The notes under the pieces were generated by a model, which did no database searches, was not told the DNA's origin, and was given only the letters and a program-made list of their open reading frames with translations. From contig NZ_CP045696.1 of NCBI RefSeq assembly GCF_009676955.1, positions 868,001 to 932,000 of the forward strand: 64,000 nt of DNA, read 5' to 3'. How positions within the stretch are numbered: the stretch's first letter is position 1; each line of letters starts with the position of its first letter. Source of the stretch: Sodaliphilus pleomorphus (GTDB lineage Bacteria > Bacteroidota > Bacteroidia > Bacteroidales > Muribaculaceae). Below are positions 9,517 through 17,525 of this stretch, piece after piece. Both the position numbers and the translations under genes were made by a program.

Positions 9517-9914
9517 TGTAAATTGTGTTTTATTTAATTTGTAAAGTTTAGAATAATCATTTAGTGCAAAATAAAGAGCCATTCCCTTAGCAGCTATCTG
9601 CCAGCGTTTTAAGCACGCAGAGTCGCCGTTGAAGAGGTGGTCTCGGTTTTTGCAAGTGCAAATATCGCAATTTTTTTTTAATTAGCCGCTCTTTCCCTCT
9701 GTTTTTTATCATTAAAATTTGTTTTTTATCAATTGTTTAGGGATTCTCTACCCACCATAAATAGGGTGCTTTGCGACGCTGCCAAGCGGGCATTGCCAGG
9801 GGGAGCCGGCACGCCCGCGGCACAAGCAGAGAGGGGGGCGTGCACGCGCACACGTAGGCGAGCGCACGCCCCTCTCCTATTCCGCTTCGGCTATCGGGCA
9901 GCAAGCTTGGCGTG
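9517..9914. other. intergenic region between HU and a barrel protein
   Basis: About 400 bases without a convincing gene. The part near HU is AT-rich and must hold the HU promoter and leader; the part near 9780-9900 is GC-rich. No hairpin with a clear T-run was seen. Confidence 0.5.
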
Positions 9915-10556
9915 CTACCGGCGTGGCTTGAAGCCGAAGGTGAGCCCCAGCGTGACAAAGGCGTGGCGGTTGGCCCGCTCCTGCAGCTTGTAGCCTGCCG
10001 TGATGCGTGCCAGGTTGCCTATGTGCACACCCACGCGCGGCATGAAGGCCACCGAGCCCGACGTGCCGTCGTCGGTGAAATTCTCGCCATTGATGTCGCC
10101 CCCGGCGCGCTCGAGGTCGTTGCTGGTGTCGATGTGGCAATAGCCCAGCCCGATGCCGCCAAAGAGGGTCACGCACTTGCTCACACGCTTGCGGTAGTCG
10201 CAGGTGAGCATCACGCTGGTCGAGTTGTAGTCGAACGTGCTGTGGCTTGTGACGGTGCCATAGTCGTCGCTCATGGTGTAGCCATAGGTGCGGCGCTCCA
10301 CGATGTTGTAGGACACCTGCACGCCCAGGGCGAGGGGCACCCGGGCAAAGTTGTAGCGTGCCTCGCCATAGTAGTCGATGCCCACCTTGTTTTTCTTCAT
10401 CGCCTCGACGTTGGCAATGCCGAAGTTGGGCCCGGCGCCCGCCTCGATTTCAAAGGCGTTGTCGCGCGTGAAATAGTTGTCCTGTGCCTGCACCGCGCTC
10501 ACAGCAATTATAGCTGTGACTGCTGTTGCCAACAGTAATAAAGAACGTGATTTCAT
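9915..10556 (-). CDS. small outer-membrane beta-barrel-like protein
   Basis: 213 residues with a signal peptide ending ...AVSAVQAQ. The mature part alternates polar and hydrophobic residues in short strands, with Gly-rich turns and a C-terminal strand VTLGLTFGFKPRR, as in eight-stranded OmpA/OmpW-type barrels. Aromatic residues recur every second position (YDSSVMLT-type strands around residues 110-130). No plug or periplasmic domain is present. No specific function can be assigned. It stands alone, transcribed away from the cysK leader. Confidence 0.75.
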   Translation of the reverse strand: MKSRSLLLLATAVTAIIAVSAVQAQDNYFTRDNAFEIEAGAGPNFGIANVEAMKKNKVGIDYYGEARYNFARVPLALGVQVSYNIVERRTYGYTMSDDYGTVTSHSTFDYNSTSVMLTCDYRKRVSKCVTLFGGIGLGYCHIDTSNDLERAGGDINGENFTDDGTSGSVAFMPRVGVHIGNLARITAGYKLQERANRHAFVTLGLTFGFKPRR

Positions 10557-10843
10557 AATTGTGATATTTAAGAGTTAAATTGATACTGTTTTTTCTTTTT
10601 TTAGTTTATGCCGTTGGTTGCATGTTGCAATGCCACATTCACCAGTTTCAAACTACGGCGCAAATATAACCTGAATAATTCATATTAACAACAAAGAAGC
10701 TGCACTTCGTTTTGGAATATGGGAAAACCTGGATAGCATTGAAAACAAAATAAGTAAATCGGAAATGATCTTAAAATCAAATACTTGCATTTCGATTTTG
10801 AGGGTATTAGACCAACAAAGCCCACAGCTCGATGTGAAATAAA
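10557..10843. other. AT-rich intergenic region between the barrel gene and the cysK promoter
   Basis: About 290 bases. It should contain the promoter of the minus-strand barrel gene. I see no coding signal and no strong hairpin. Confidence 0.5.
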
Positions 10844-10875
10844 TTTGGCAGTTTCGTTTCGATTTACTACTTTTG
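10844..10875 (+). promoter_or_regulatory. promoter of the cysK leader transcript
   Basis: TTTG (10844-10847), 20 bases, TACTTTTG (10868-10875): a full match to both boxes of the Bacteroidota consensus. Transcription would begin only some 10-15 bases before the leader ATG at 10893. Confidence 0.8.
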
Positions 10876-10892
10876 CCGCAGAAAAGAGACAA

Positions 10893-10991
10893 ATGATTAA
10901 TTACGATTCACATATCAATACCCTCATCGAGCGGGCTGCCAATGCAGGCTCGGGTTCATTTGTCGTGTGCATGTGTTGTTGCTTGTGTTGA
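10893..10991 (+). CDS. candidate cysteine-rich leader peptide upstream of cysK
   Basis: A 32-codon ORF that begins right after a consensus promoter and ends in VVCMCCCLC-stop: five of its last seven codons are Cys (TGC/TGT), although Cys is rare in the window. The next gene on the strand is cysteine synthase, 259 bases on. Leader ORFs rich in the codon of the end product are the hallmark of ribosome-mediated attenuation, and polycysteine leaders of this kind are known in mycobacteria. A ribosome short of Cys-tRNA would stall just before a complementary segment that starts two bases after the stop codon. The position, the codon run and the promoter fit are seen; the regulatory role is inference. 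Confidence 0.65.
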   Translation: MINYDSHINTLIERAANAGSGSFVVCMCCCLC

Positions 10992-10992
10992 A

Positions 10993-11106
10993 GCGGCGCA
11001 ACTTGCATGTATCTTGAAGTAAAAAAAAGATTTTTCTGGTTTTTCCCCACGATTTTTTCACAACTTAAACGCGCCAGGTATCTTGCGAGTTGAGTCAAGA
11101 CGCCGC
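10993..11106 (+). promoter_or_regulatory. candidate attenuator structure in the cysK leader
   Basis: GCGGCG (10993-10998) followed by CAACTTGC (10999-11006) can pair with GCGAGTTG (11085-11092) and CGCCGC (11101-11106), with an eight-base bulge on the 3' side. A competing GGCGC/GCGCC pairing (10996-11000 with 11071-11075) uses the same 5' segment. The 5' strand abuts the stop codon of the cysteine-rich ORF, where a stalled ribosome would cover it. No classical hairpin plus T-run is obvious, though T-rich stretches occur at 11030-11057. Confidence 0.45.
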
Positions 11107-11250
11107 ACCACCCACACACATCAATTTTTTACAATGCCCCGCGCGTGGCAACACGGCCAATCGGTCGCATGCACTCACGCATTGGCCAAAAGAGAGAGAG
11201 AAATTCAATCACAATCTATACATAAAATTCTTTTTAAAAAAAACATCATT

Positions 11251-12183
11251 ATGGGTAAAGTTTATCAAAACATCACCAGCCTCATCGGCAACACTCCACT
11301 GCTTGAACTGTCTACAATCGAACGTGAAGAGAACCTGGAAGCACGCGTTCTCGTGAAACTTGAGTACTTCAACCCCGGCGGCAGCGTGAAAGACCGCATT
11401 GCCCTGGCCATGGTCGAGGATGCCGAGCGCCGTGGCGCGCTCAAGCCTGGCGGCACCATCATCGAGCCCACCAGCGGCAACACGGGTGTGGGTCTGGCCA
11501 TGGTGGCTGCTGCCAAGGGCTACAAGGCCATCATCGTCATGCCCGACACCATGAGCCAGGAGCGCCGCAAGCTCATCAAGGCCTATGGCGCCACGCTGGT
11601 GCTCACCCCGGGCGCCGAGGGCATGAAGGGCTCGATAGCCAAGGCCCAGGAGATACTGGCCAGCACCGACAACGCCATCATTCCACAGCAATTTGAGAAC
11701 CCGGCCAATGCTGCCGTGCACTACCTCACTACCGGTCAGGAGATATGGAAGGACACCGAGGGCCAGGTCGACATCTTTGTGGCCGGCGTGGGCACCGGCG
11801 GCACCCTCTCGGGCGTGGCACGCGCTCTCAAGGAGCACAAGGCCAGCGTCAAGGCCTATGCCGTGGAGCCTGCTGCATCGCCGGTGCTGGCAGGCGGCAA
11901 GCCGGCGCCTCACAAGATACAGGGCATAGGCCCCGGCTTTGTGGCCAAGAACTACGACGCCAGCCTGGTCGACGGCATCATCGAGGTAGAAAACGACGAG
12001 GCCATGGACGGTGCACGCCTCATTGCACGCTCGCAGGGCGTGCTGGTGGGCATCTCGTCGGGGGCCGCAATACACGCTGCCATCGAGCTGGCCAAGAAGA
12101 AAGAGAACCTGGGCAAGACCATCGTGGCCCTGCTCCCCGACACGGGCGAGCGCTACCTGTCGACTCAGCTCTTCGACTTCTAA
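11251..12183 (+). CDS. cysK: cysteine synthase A (O-acetylserine sulfhydrylase)
   Basis: 310 residues from the ATG at 11251; an earlier in-frame ATG at 11083 would add a low-complexity tail with no homology and is rejected. PLP lysine at about residue 47 in NPGGSVKDR, phosphate-binding loop TSGNTG, GTGGTLSGV and GISSGAA are all present. It makes L-cysteine from O-acetyl-L-serine and sulfide in the cytosol. Spacing and length are those of typical CysK. No serine acetyltransferase gene is adjacent. Regulation probably runs through the 370-base leader with its polycysteine ORF. Confidence 0.96.
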   Translation: MGKVYQNITSLIGNTPLLELSTIEREENLEARVLVKLEYFNPGGSVKDRIALAMVEDAERRGALKPGGTIIEPTSGNTGVGLAMVAAAKGYKAIIVMPDTMSQERRKLIKAYGATLVLTPGAEGMKGSIAKAQEILASTDNAIIPQQFENPANAAVHYLTTGQEIWKDTEGQVDIFVAGVGTGGTLSGVARALKEHKASVKAYAVEPAASPVLAGGKPAPHKIQGIGPGFVAKNYDASLVDGIIEVENDEAMDGARLIARSQGVLVGISSGAAIHAAIELAKKKENLGKTIVALLPDTGERYLSTQLFDF

Positions 12184-12240
12184 TGCTCACACTCGCCACG
12201 GGCAGGCGGGCCACACGCCCCCTGCCCTGCCGGCAACATC

Positions 12241-12287
12241 GAGCCACACCGGGTGCTCTGGCCACAGCCAGGGCGGCGGTGTGGCTC
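12241..12287 (+). terminator. hairpin after cysK
   Basis: GAGCCACACC (12241-12250) pairs with GGTGTGGCTC (12278-12287). The following sequence (TGCTTGTTG) is poor in T, so it may be a weak terminator or an mRNA 3'-end stabiliser. Confidence 0.55.
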
Positions 12288-12341
12288 TGCTTGTTGAAAA
12301 GGTATAGCACAAGTTGATTTCGGCGTGAAGCGAAATATGCT

Positions 12342-12349
12342 TAACTTTG
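12342..12349 (+). promoter_or_regulatory. -7 box of the YjjG-like phosphatase gene, implying a leaderless mRNA
   Basis: TAACTTTG ends only four bases before the ATG at 12354. The -33 position has a degenerate TTTC (12318-12321) at 20 bases. If used, transcription would start on or next to the start codon. Confidence 0.55.
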
Positions 12350-12353
12350 CGGC

Positions 12354-13058
12354 ATGATGCACAATGTGAAAACCGTATTTCTCGACATCGACGACACGCT
12401 GTGGTGGTTTACCGAGAACTCCAAGGAGGCTTTTGCCCACGTCTACAACCAGCACGGGCTTGATCGCCTGTGCAGCTATGAGCGCTTCCACAAGGTGTAT
12501 ATCGAGAAAAACCGTGAGTTGTGGGAGGCCTATCACCACGGCAAGATCGACAAGGCCTACTTGAACAGCGAGCGCTTCAGGTACACGCTCGAGCACTGCG
12601 GCTACCAGGGCGACGCGCTGGAGCTGGGCAACAAGCTCAACGCCCACTATCTCAACTACTTGGTAACCCTGCCACGGGTGCTGCCCGGGGCCAAGGAGCT
12701 GCTCGAGTACCTCAAGGCCAAGGGCTACGACGTGAACACGCTGAGCAACGGTTTTGCCCACTTCCAGCCCCGCAAGCTGGTGTCGGGAGGACTCGACGGC
12801 TACATTCACCGCAACATCTTGAGCGACGACTGCGGCATCACCAAGCCGCTGCCGGGCATCTTCGACTATGCCCTGGCCACCTGCGGGGCCAGCCGCGAGA
12901 CTACCGTGATGATAGGCGACGACCCCGACGCCGACATCGCGGGCGCCCACAATGCAGGCTGGCGCACCATCTACTTCAACTGGAAGCAACAGCCTGTGGC
13001 GCCTGGCGCAGCCGATGCCACCGTGACCCACCTGCTCGAGGTCGAGCGCCTGCTGTGA
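12354..13058 (+). CDS. yjjG: YjjG-family HAD nucleotidase
   Basis: 234 residues. HAD motif I is FLDIDDTLWW, motif II the Ser/Thr region around NTLSNG, motif III the Lys in ITKPLPGIF, and motif IV is MIGDDPDADIAGA. The helical cap between motifs I and II fits the YjjG/HAD subfamily I group, which dephosphorylates noncanonical pyrimidine nucleotides and so cleans the nucleotide pool. The start may be either of two adjacent ATGs (12354 or 12357). It stands alone between cysK and a minus-strand cluster. Confidence 0.85.
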   Translation: MMHNVKTVFLDIDDTLWWFTENSKEAFAHVYNQHGLDRLCSYERFHKVYIEKNRELWEAYHHGKIDKAYLNSERFRYTLEHCGYQGDALELGNKLNAHYLNYLVTLPRVLPGAKELLEYLKAKGYDVNTLSNGFAHFQPRKLVSGGLDGYIHRNILSDDCGITKPLPGIFDYALATCGASRETTVMIGDDPDADIAGAHNAGWRTIYFNWKQQPVAPGAADATVTHLLEVERLL

Positions 13059-13225
13059 CGGCGCTGCCCCATGCCCTGGTGCGGGCAAGAAAGCATCAAG
13101 GCTCCCTGGGCACAGTGGCCCGGGAAGCCTTGAAAACCAATCTGGAAGCTACACATGGCTCGCGTTGCGAGCCGTGCAGGCAATAGTGTGCATAATGAGA
13201 ATTGTTGTTGCAGCGTGCTTGAGCG

Positions 13226-14125
13226 CTACTTGTCGCGATACTGGGCAATGGCATCGTCGAGAATGCCTTGCACAAACTCGTCGTGGGTGAGGCTCTTGAG
13301 CTCCTGCAGGCTCTTGACACAGGCCTTGAGCATGTTGTCGGAGAGATTGAGGCCCTGCACCTTGCGGCTGAGCGTCATGAGCTTGGTGGCATAGCTCGAC
13401 ACCAGGACGCTGTTGTCGCTCTTGGACGCAGCATCCTTGAAGCAATTGCGGTAGTAGTTGAACTTGGTGAGGAATTTCTCCTCGGTGAGCTTGCGGCTCG
13501 AGATGCTGTTGTCGTCACTGTCGACGTAGGTGTAATTGTCCAACGACCTGTTGACAGCGTCGTTGATGCGGTCGCCCAAGTCGCCAAGCTGGTCCAAGCC
13601 CGAGAGGTCGAAGGTGTAGATTCCTGCTTTGTTGCTCGACTTCCGGCCAGGCCGTGGCCCATAGGTCTTGACCACACGGCCCTCGACGCGGCCTTTCTTG
13701 TTGGTAAACCACTCGGCCGAGTAGCAGTAGCGCAGTTGCTCGTTGTCGGGGTCGGCCATGCAATAGAGCACATAGTGGTAGTTGGAGTTGTTGCCTATCA
13801 CCACGCGGGTATTGTCGTCGTTGTAAATCAAGTAGGGCTCGCGATTGTCGCTGGGCTCGTGAGTGATGTAGGTGTAGGACAGCTTGGAGTCGGCCTCGCA
13901 GGCATCGGTGAACTTCATGATCTGGCTGTCGTTGGCCAGGTCGAAGTAAATTTCGTCGAGAGTCTGCTTCAGGCCCTTGTCGTCGACCTGAGTCGAAGTG
14001 CGGGTCTTGGTTGCCTGCTTGCGCAGGCTTTCAAAAGCGGCTTTCACCTGGGGCTGGGCTGCCGCCGGCAAGGCCATGACAATAGTCAAGGCTGCCATAA
14101 TCAATATTTTTCCAATCTTGTTCAT
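13226..14125 (-). CDS. secreted protein of unknown function
   Basis: About 299 residues from the ATG at 14125, chosen because MNKIGKILIMAALTIVMALPAAAQ is then a standard signal peptide. The mature part holds a Lys/Gln-rich helix, a beta-rich centre (YTYITHEPSDN, RVVIGNNSNYHYVLYC) and a helical C-terminal third. No catalytic motif or family was recognised. It is the last gene of a minus-strand run behind the ECF sigma factor and its partner, so it could belong to the same regulon. It ends near a hairpin at 13096-13134. Confidence 0.7.
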   Translation of the reverse strand: MNKIGKILIMAALTIVMALPAAAQPQVKAAFESLRKQATKTRTSTQVDDKGLKQTLDEIYFDLANDSQIMKFTDACEADSKLSYTYITHEPSDNREPYLIYNDDNTRVVIGNNSNYHYVLYCMADPDNEQLRYCYSAEWFTNKKGRVEGRVVKTYGPRPGRKSSNKAGIYTFDLSGLDQLGDLGDRINDAVNRSLDNYTYVDSDDNSISSRKLTEEKFLTKFNYYRNCFKDAASKSDNSVLVSSYATKLMTLSRKVQGLNLSDNMLKACVKSLQELKSLTHDEFVQGILDDAIAQYRDK

Positions 14126-14153
14126 AAGGCATCTGTGCAAAATACGTTATAGT

Positions 14154-14819
14154 TTATTTTTCTTTTATCGTTTCATAGATGTTGTCGACATGCTGCAGCT
14201 GTGCAAGACAGAGGTTGTCGTAGTCGCAGGACTGCTGCAGCTGGACCTCGACAGCGGCATCGCGACAGTAGGCCAACTCCTCCTCGGGGGTCATGCAAAC
14301 TGGCTGCGAGACCTGTGGTGCCGGGTCGGCGGCATGGGCCGGGCGGCGAGGCGCGGCATGACGGCGACGCGGCTGAGCGGGCCTCGTGGCACGAGCCAGG
14401 GTGCGCGGGTTGGCAGCCTGGGCGGCGACCGAGCGCTGCGGGGCAGCAGCCGTGGCCGGCACTGTGACAGCGGGCACGGGGTGTGGCTGCTCGATGCGGG
14501 CCGTGACCGGTGCCGTGGCTGGCTTGCTGTGCACCAGGGCCAGCGTCACGCCCAGCAACAGGGCCAGGGCGGCGGCTGCTGTGACCCAAGGCCAGAGCCT
14601 CAACTTGCGGCACTGGGCAGCGGGCGCGGGCTGAGCGCTCATGCCGCGGTCGAAGTAGGCAAACATCTGCTTGTAGACGGCCCAGTCGCCCTCCACATCG
14701 TGGGTGGCAAAGTAGCGTGCAAGCTCCTGCTCCTGGGCCAGCGTGCTCTCGCCTGCCATGAAGAGGTCGAGTAGCTGCTCGATGTGTCGTTGTTGCTCGT
14801 TGTTGTGATGTATAGTCAT
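14154..14819 (-). CDS. single-pass membrane protein coupled to ECF sigma factor (candidate anti-sigma)
   Basis: 221 residues. The N-terminal 60 residues are a cytoplasmic acidic helical segment (EQQRHIEQLLDLFMAGEST), followed by one membrane span at about 70-95 (WVTAAAALALLLGVTLALV) and a periplasmic Pro/Ala/Arg-rich tail. The gene overlaps the end of the sigma gene by four bases (ATGA), a sign of translational coupling. Topology and context suggest an anti-sigma or sigma-linked regulator, but the N-terminal part does not show a clear zinc or FecR-type anti-sigma motif, so the role is inferred. Confidence 0.7.
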   Translation of the reverse strand: MTIHHNNEQQRHIEQLLDLFMAGESTLAQEQELARYFATHDVEGDWAVYKQMFAYFDRGMSAQPAPAAQCRKLRLWPWVTAAAALALLLGVTLALVHSKPATAPVTARIEQPHPVPAVTVPATAAAPQRSVAAQAANPRTLARATRPAQPRRRHAAPRRPAHAADPAPQVSQPVCMTPEEELAYCRDAAVEVQLQQSCDYDNLCLAQLQHVDNIYETIKEK

Positions 14820-15325
14820 TGTTGCATGCGTTGTTTAAATTCCAAGAAAAGCGACTTGCGGGCCCTGGCCACCAGGGTGCGGGCCGATGTGGTGGCGATG
14901 CCCAGCAAGCGGGCAATCTCGTCGTAGTCGCGGTGCTCTACCTGTCGCATGTAGAGCACGCTGCGCTGGCGGTCGGGCAGGTGGTCGAGGCGCTCTTGCA
15001 GCCAGGTGTCGTTGTCGAGCTCCTCGAGTTGCTCCTGCGGGGTGCCGCTGCTGTCGGCCAGCTGGCCCAGGTTGTCGGGCATGGCCACAGTGGCATGCGA
15101 CTGGCGGCGGCGCTGGCTGTCGACCACGAGGTGGCGGGTCATCACCACCGTGAGCGCTTCGAGCGAGCGGTAGCGGTCGAGCTGGTCGCGCATGTTCCAC
15201 AGCTTGAGCAGCGCGTCCTGGGCCACATCGTCGGCCTGCATCGCGTCGAGACCGCAGGCAAGCGCCGTGCCCACGGCCTTGCCGCGTAGCCTCACCGCTA
15301 TTTCGCTGAACGCTTTTTCTTCCAT
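14816..15325 (-). CDS. ECF RNA polymerase sigma factor
   Basis: 169 residues from the ATG at 15325 (MEEKAFSEIAVRLRG); a longer reading to 15358 adds no homology. Region 2 is around DAMQADDVAQDALLKLWNMRDQ, and region 4 is the C-terminal HTH with LDHLPDRQRSVLYMRQVEHRDYDEIARLLG then ATTSARTLVARARK. It directs RNA polymerase to a stress or surface regulon. The membrane protein downstream is translationally coupled, matching usual sigma/anti-sigma pairs. The promoter it recognises is not visible by eye. Confidence 0.92.
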   Translation of the reverse strand: MEEKAFSEIAVRLRGKAVGTALACGLDAMQADDVAQDALLKLWNMRDQLDRYRSLEALTVVMTRHLVVDSQRRRQSHATVAMPDNLGQLADSSGTPQEQLEELDNDTWLQERLDHLPDRQRSVLYMRQVEHRDYDEIARLLGIATTSARTLVARARKSLFLEFKQRMQQ

Positions 15326-15539
15326 TATCAATCGACTTTCACTATCAAGACGCACCACACCCCAAAATTAAAACAAAGCCATCGCAAAAAAACAGCATTT
15401 CGCCCAAAAAAAAATTTTATTTCTGCATCGAGACGCAGGCGGCCACATGGGCCGCACACGGCCTGTTGCCGCCATTGTTGCCGAGGCAACAACTGCAACA
15501 ATCATAGCCGTAAGCAAAGATACACATCGGGCGTGGGGG

Positions 15540-16499
15540 TCAACGACGGGAACCGCCCAGGGCGCGGCGGTTGACGTCGACAGGGGTGAGGGGCACAGGG
15601 CCGCCGCCACGCGGGGCACGGCCCTGCACGACATCATACTTCTTGTTGTTGTGTATCAGGGCATCGACGAGCTCGTAGATGAGCCCGCCCACGTCGAACG
15701 ACATGGGCTGACCGAAGACGTTGACCACAGGTGCCACGACAGGCAGGGTGCGCCAACGATGGGAATAGGTGTCGTAGTAGCGCTGCGCGCCCAGGTTGAG
15801 CCCCACATTGTCGCCCAACTTGATGCCCAGGGTGCCGCCGTAGCTGGCATCTTGCATGTAGCCCATGGCAGCCACGCTGTGAAAGCGCTGGTCGAGATAG
15901 TACTGCCCGAAGAGGTTGAGGCTCAAGCCGCCAGAGAGCCGGTAGCTGGCACGGCCGAAGAAGCCATAGTCGTTCCAGGCATCGCGGCCCATGTGATACT
16001 TCATGCCGCTTATGCCAGCCGTGAGCGTGAGGCGGTCGTCGTCGTAGACGCCCGTAAACGACAGGCTCGCCGAGCCCACTGTGCCCAAGGCCGGGAGTGT
16101 GGTGTAGCCGCCACTGGCACCCAAATAGGCATTGTCGTAGCGGGCAATCACGCCGCTGGCGCTCCAGTCGCGGCTGTAGGGGTTGCGGTCGAAATTGTAG
16201 CGTGGCTCAACCCTGAGGGGCTGGCCGGCCGGGCCATGAAACACGGGCAGCATGGTCACCTCGTCGCTCAAGCCACGCAAGTTGTTGCTCACCTTGGGCA
16301 TCTCCAGAGGGCGGTAGTTGAAGGTGGGCGGCGTGACCACATTGGGGGCGGTAAAGGTGACCACAGGTTGCAGCGGCTGCAATGTGGGCACATCGAGCTT
16401 GAACCGGGGCACAGCCAGCGTGTCGAGCCGCTCCTGCGCTCCAACCGCCACAGTCACGGCCGCCATCGCCACGACTGCTACCATGAGTCGCCGTTTCAT
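15540..16499 (-). CDS. predicted outer-membrane protein, unknown role
   Basis: About 319 residues from the ATG at 16499 with signal peptide MKRRLMVAVVAMAAVTVAVGAQ. The mature protein is rich in Gly, Tyr and short alternating strands (SASLSFTGVYDDDRLTLTAGIS, GLSLNLFGQYYLDQRF), as expected of a porin-like barrel. A conserved Pro-rich linker precedes it (TLQPLQPVVTF). It is upstream of and in line with the ECF sigma gene, about 215 bases apart, so may be a target or partner. No named family was recognised. Confidence 0.7.
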   Translation of the reverse strand: MKRRLMVAVVAMAAVTVAVGAQERLDTLAVPRFKLDVPTLQPLQPVVTFTAPNVVTPPTFNYRPLEMPKVSNNLRGLSDEVTMLPVFHGPAGQPLRVEPRYNFDRNPYSRDWSASGVIARYDNAYLGASGGYTTLPALGTVGSASLSFTGVYDDDRLTLTAGISGMKYHMGRDAWNDYGFFGRASYRLSGGLSLNLFGQYYLDQRFHSVAAMGYMQDASYGGTLGIKLGDNVGLNLGAQRYYDTYSHRWRTLPVVAPVVNVFGQPMSFDVGGLIYELVDALIHNNKKYDVVQGRAPRGGGPVPLTPVDVNRRALGGSRR

Positions 16500-16739
16500 C
16501 ATTCTGCCATCACCTGTCATCATTTCGTCTTGTTTTTTTCATCGGCGGGAGCCATCGTCCCACCTTGGCAAAGATAGCGATTGCAGTTTATTTCGCCAAG
16601 AAAAGCGCGACTTTTCAAAGCAGGCAGGAGAAAGTTAATTTGTGTTAAGTTTAGTTGAATTTTTGTCGTGTTTACTTTACTTTTTGTAAAACGTAGTTTA
16701 TATTTGCAACCGTTAAGTTCAACCTCAAAAAAAAAAATT

Positions 16740-17213
16740 ATGAAAACTAACTATTTGTTTCCGCACAAGTGCAAGTGGATAGGATGGGCACTGTTTGTAC
16801 CCTTTTTCCTGCTGGCCATCTACTCGCTTGTTGCCGACCAGGAGATCGACAACTGGGTGACACTGCCATGGCCTTGTATAGGCCAGGCATTTTTTAGCAA
16901 CGCAACCGGCATAGGCATCAACAGCGTGGGGCTGGGCGACGAGATAGTGGGCGTGGTGCTCACTGTGTCGCTACTGCTCATAGGCTTCGCGCGAGAGAAA
17001 CAAGAAGACGAGTACACCATTGCGCTGCGCTTCAAGTCGCTGGCTTGGTCGATGAAGGTCGACGCCGCGCTGCTCATCGCCGCGCTGCTGTTCACCTATG
17101 GCATGGTCTTTTTCTACTTTTGGTATGCTTATTTGATACTGATTTTCTTGCTCTATGTGGGGAGGTTCTACTATGAGCTGTACAAGTTCAGGAGGAGCAG
17201 CGATGAAGAATAA
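16740..17213 (+). CDS. small multi-span membrane protein paired with an XRE regulator
   Basis: 157 residues from the ATG at 16740. Four hydrophobic segments at about 15-33, 65-85, 105-125 and 125-145. It is preceded by TATATTTG (16699-16706), a -7 match without a good -33 box. Its last 11 bases overlap the next gene, a 69-residue Cro/CI-type repressor. Pairs of a small membrane protein and a short XRE regulator are common in Firmicutes and Bacteroidota, but their function is mostly unknown. No enzymatic motif seen. Confidence 0.75.
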   Translation: MKTNYLFPHKCKWIGWALFVPFFLLAIYSLVADQEIDNWVTLPWPCIGQAFFSNATGIGINSVGLGDEIVGVVLTVSLLLIGFAREKQEDEYTIALRFKSLAWSMKVDAALLIAALLFTYGMVFFYFWYAYLILIFLLYVGRFYYELYKFRRSSDEE

Positions 17214-17412
17214 CATCAAGGTGCAACGCGCCATAGCAGGCCTCACGCAGGCCGACCTGGCCGAGAAGACGGGCGTGAGCCGGCAGACGGTGAACGCCAT
17301 CGAGAAGGGCAAGTTTGTGCCCTCGACGGTGCTGGCGCTCAAAATGTGCAGCGTCTTTGGCAAGGCGCTCGACGAGGTGTTTCAGCTGGAAGACTCCGAC
17401 TGGGAGAAGTAG
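17203..17412 (+). CDS. short XRE/Cro-type transcriptional regulator
   Basis: 69 residues beginning at the ATG at 17203. Almost the whole protein is the helix-turn-helix: IKVQRAIAGLTQADLAEKTG with VSRQTVNAIEKGKFVPST and LALKMCSVFGKALDEVFQLE. It overlaps the upstream membrane-protein gene by 11 bases, so the two are co-translated. It probably represses its own operon. The family (YozG-like) usually has no effector domain. Confidence 0.9.
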   Translation: MKNNIKVQRAIAGLTQADLAEKTGVSRQTVNAIEKGKFVPSTVLALKMCSVFGKALDEVFQLEDSDWEK

Positions 17413-17444
17413 ACCCCCACACACACATCGTGGACAAAAGCTAA

Positions 17445-17477
17445 GCGGCAGGAAGGCTTTGAACGCTTTCCTGCCGC
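17445..17477. terminator. strong hairpin after the membrane protein/XRE operon
   Basis: GCGGCAGGAA (17445-17454) pairs with TTCCTGCCGC (17468-17477), with inner GC/GC. The plus-strand flank is poor in T; read from the minus strand it is followed by TTAGCTTTTG. Confidence 0.6.
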
Positions 17478-17525
17478 TATTGTTAAGCTCTGGCTCATAG
17501 AGGGCCGCGAGGTGTGGCATGTGAA

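Noticed and set aside
11083..11250. N-terminal extension of cysK from an upstream ATG
   Set aside because: The added residues are not homologous to CysK, overlap the proposed leader structure, and the ATG at 11251 gives the standard length.
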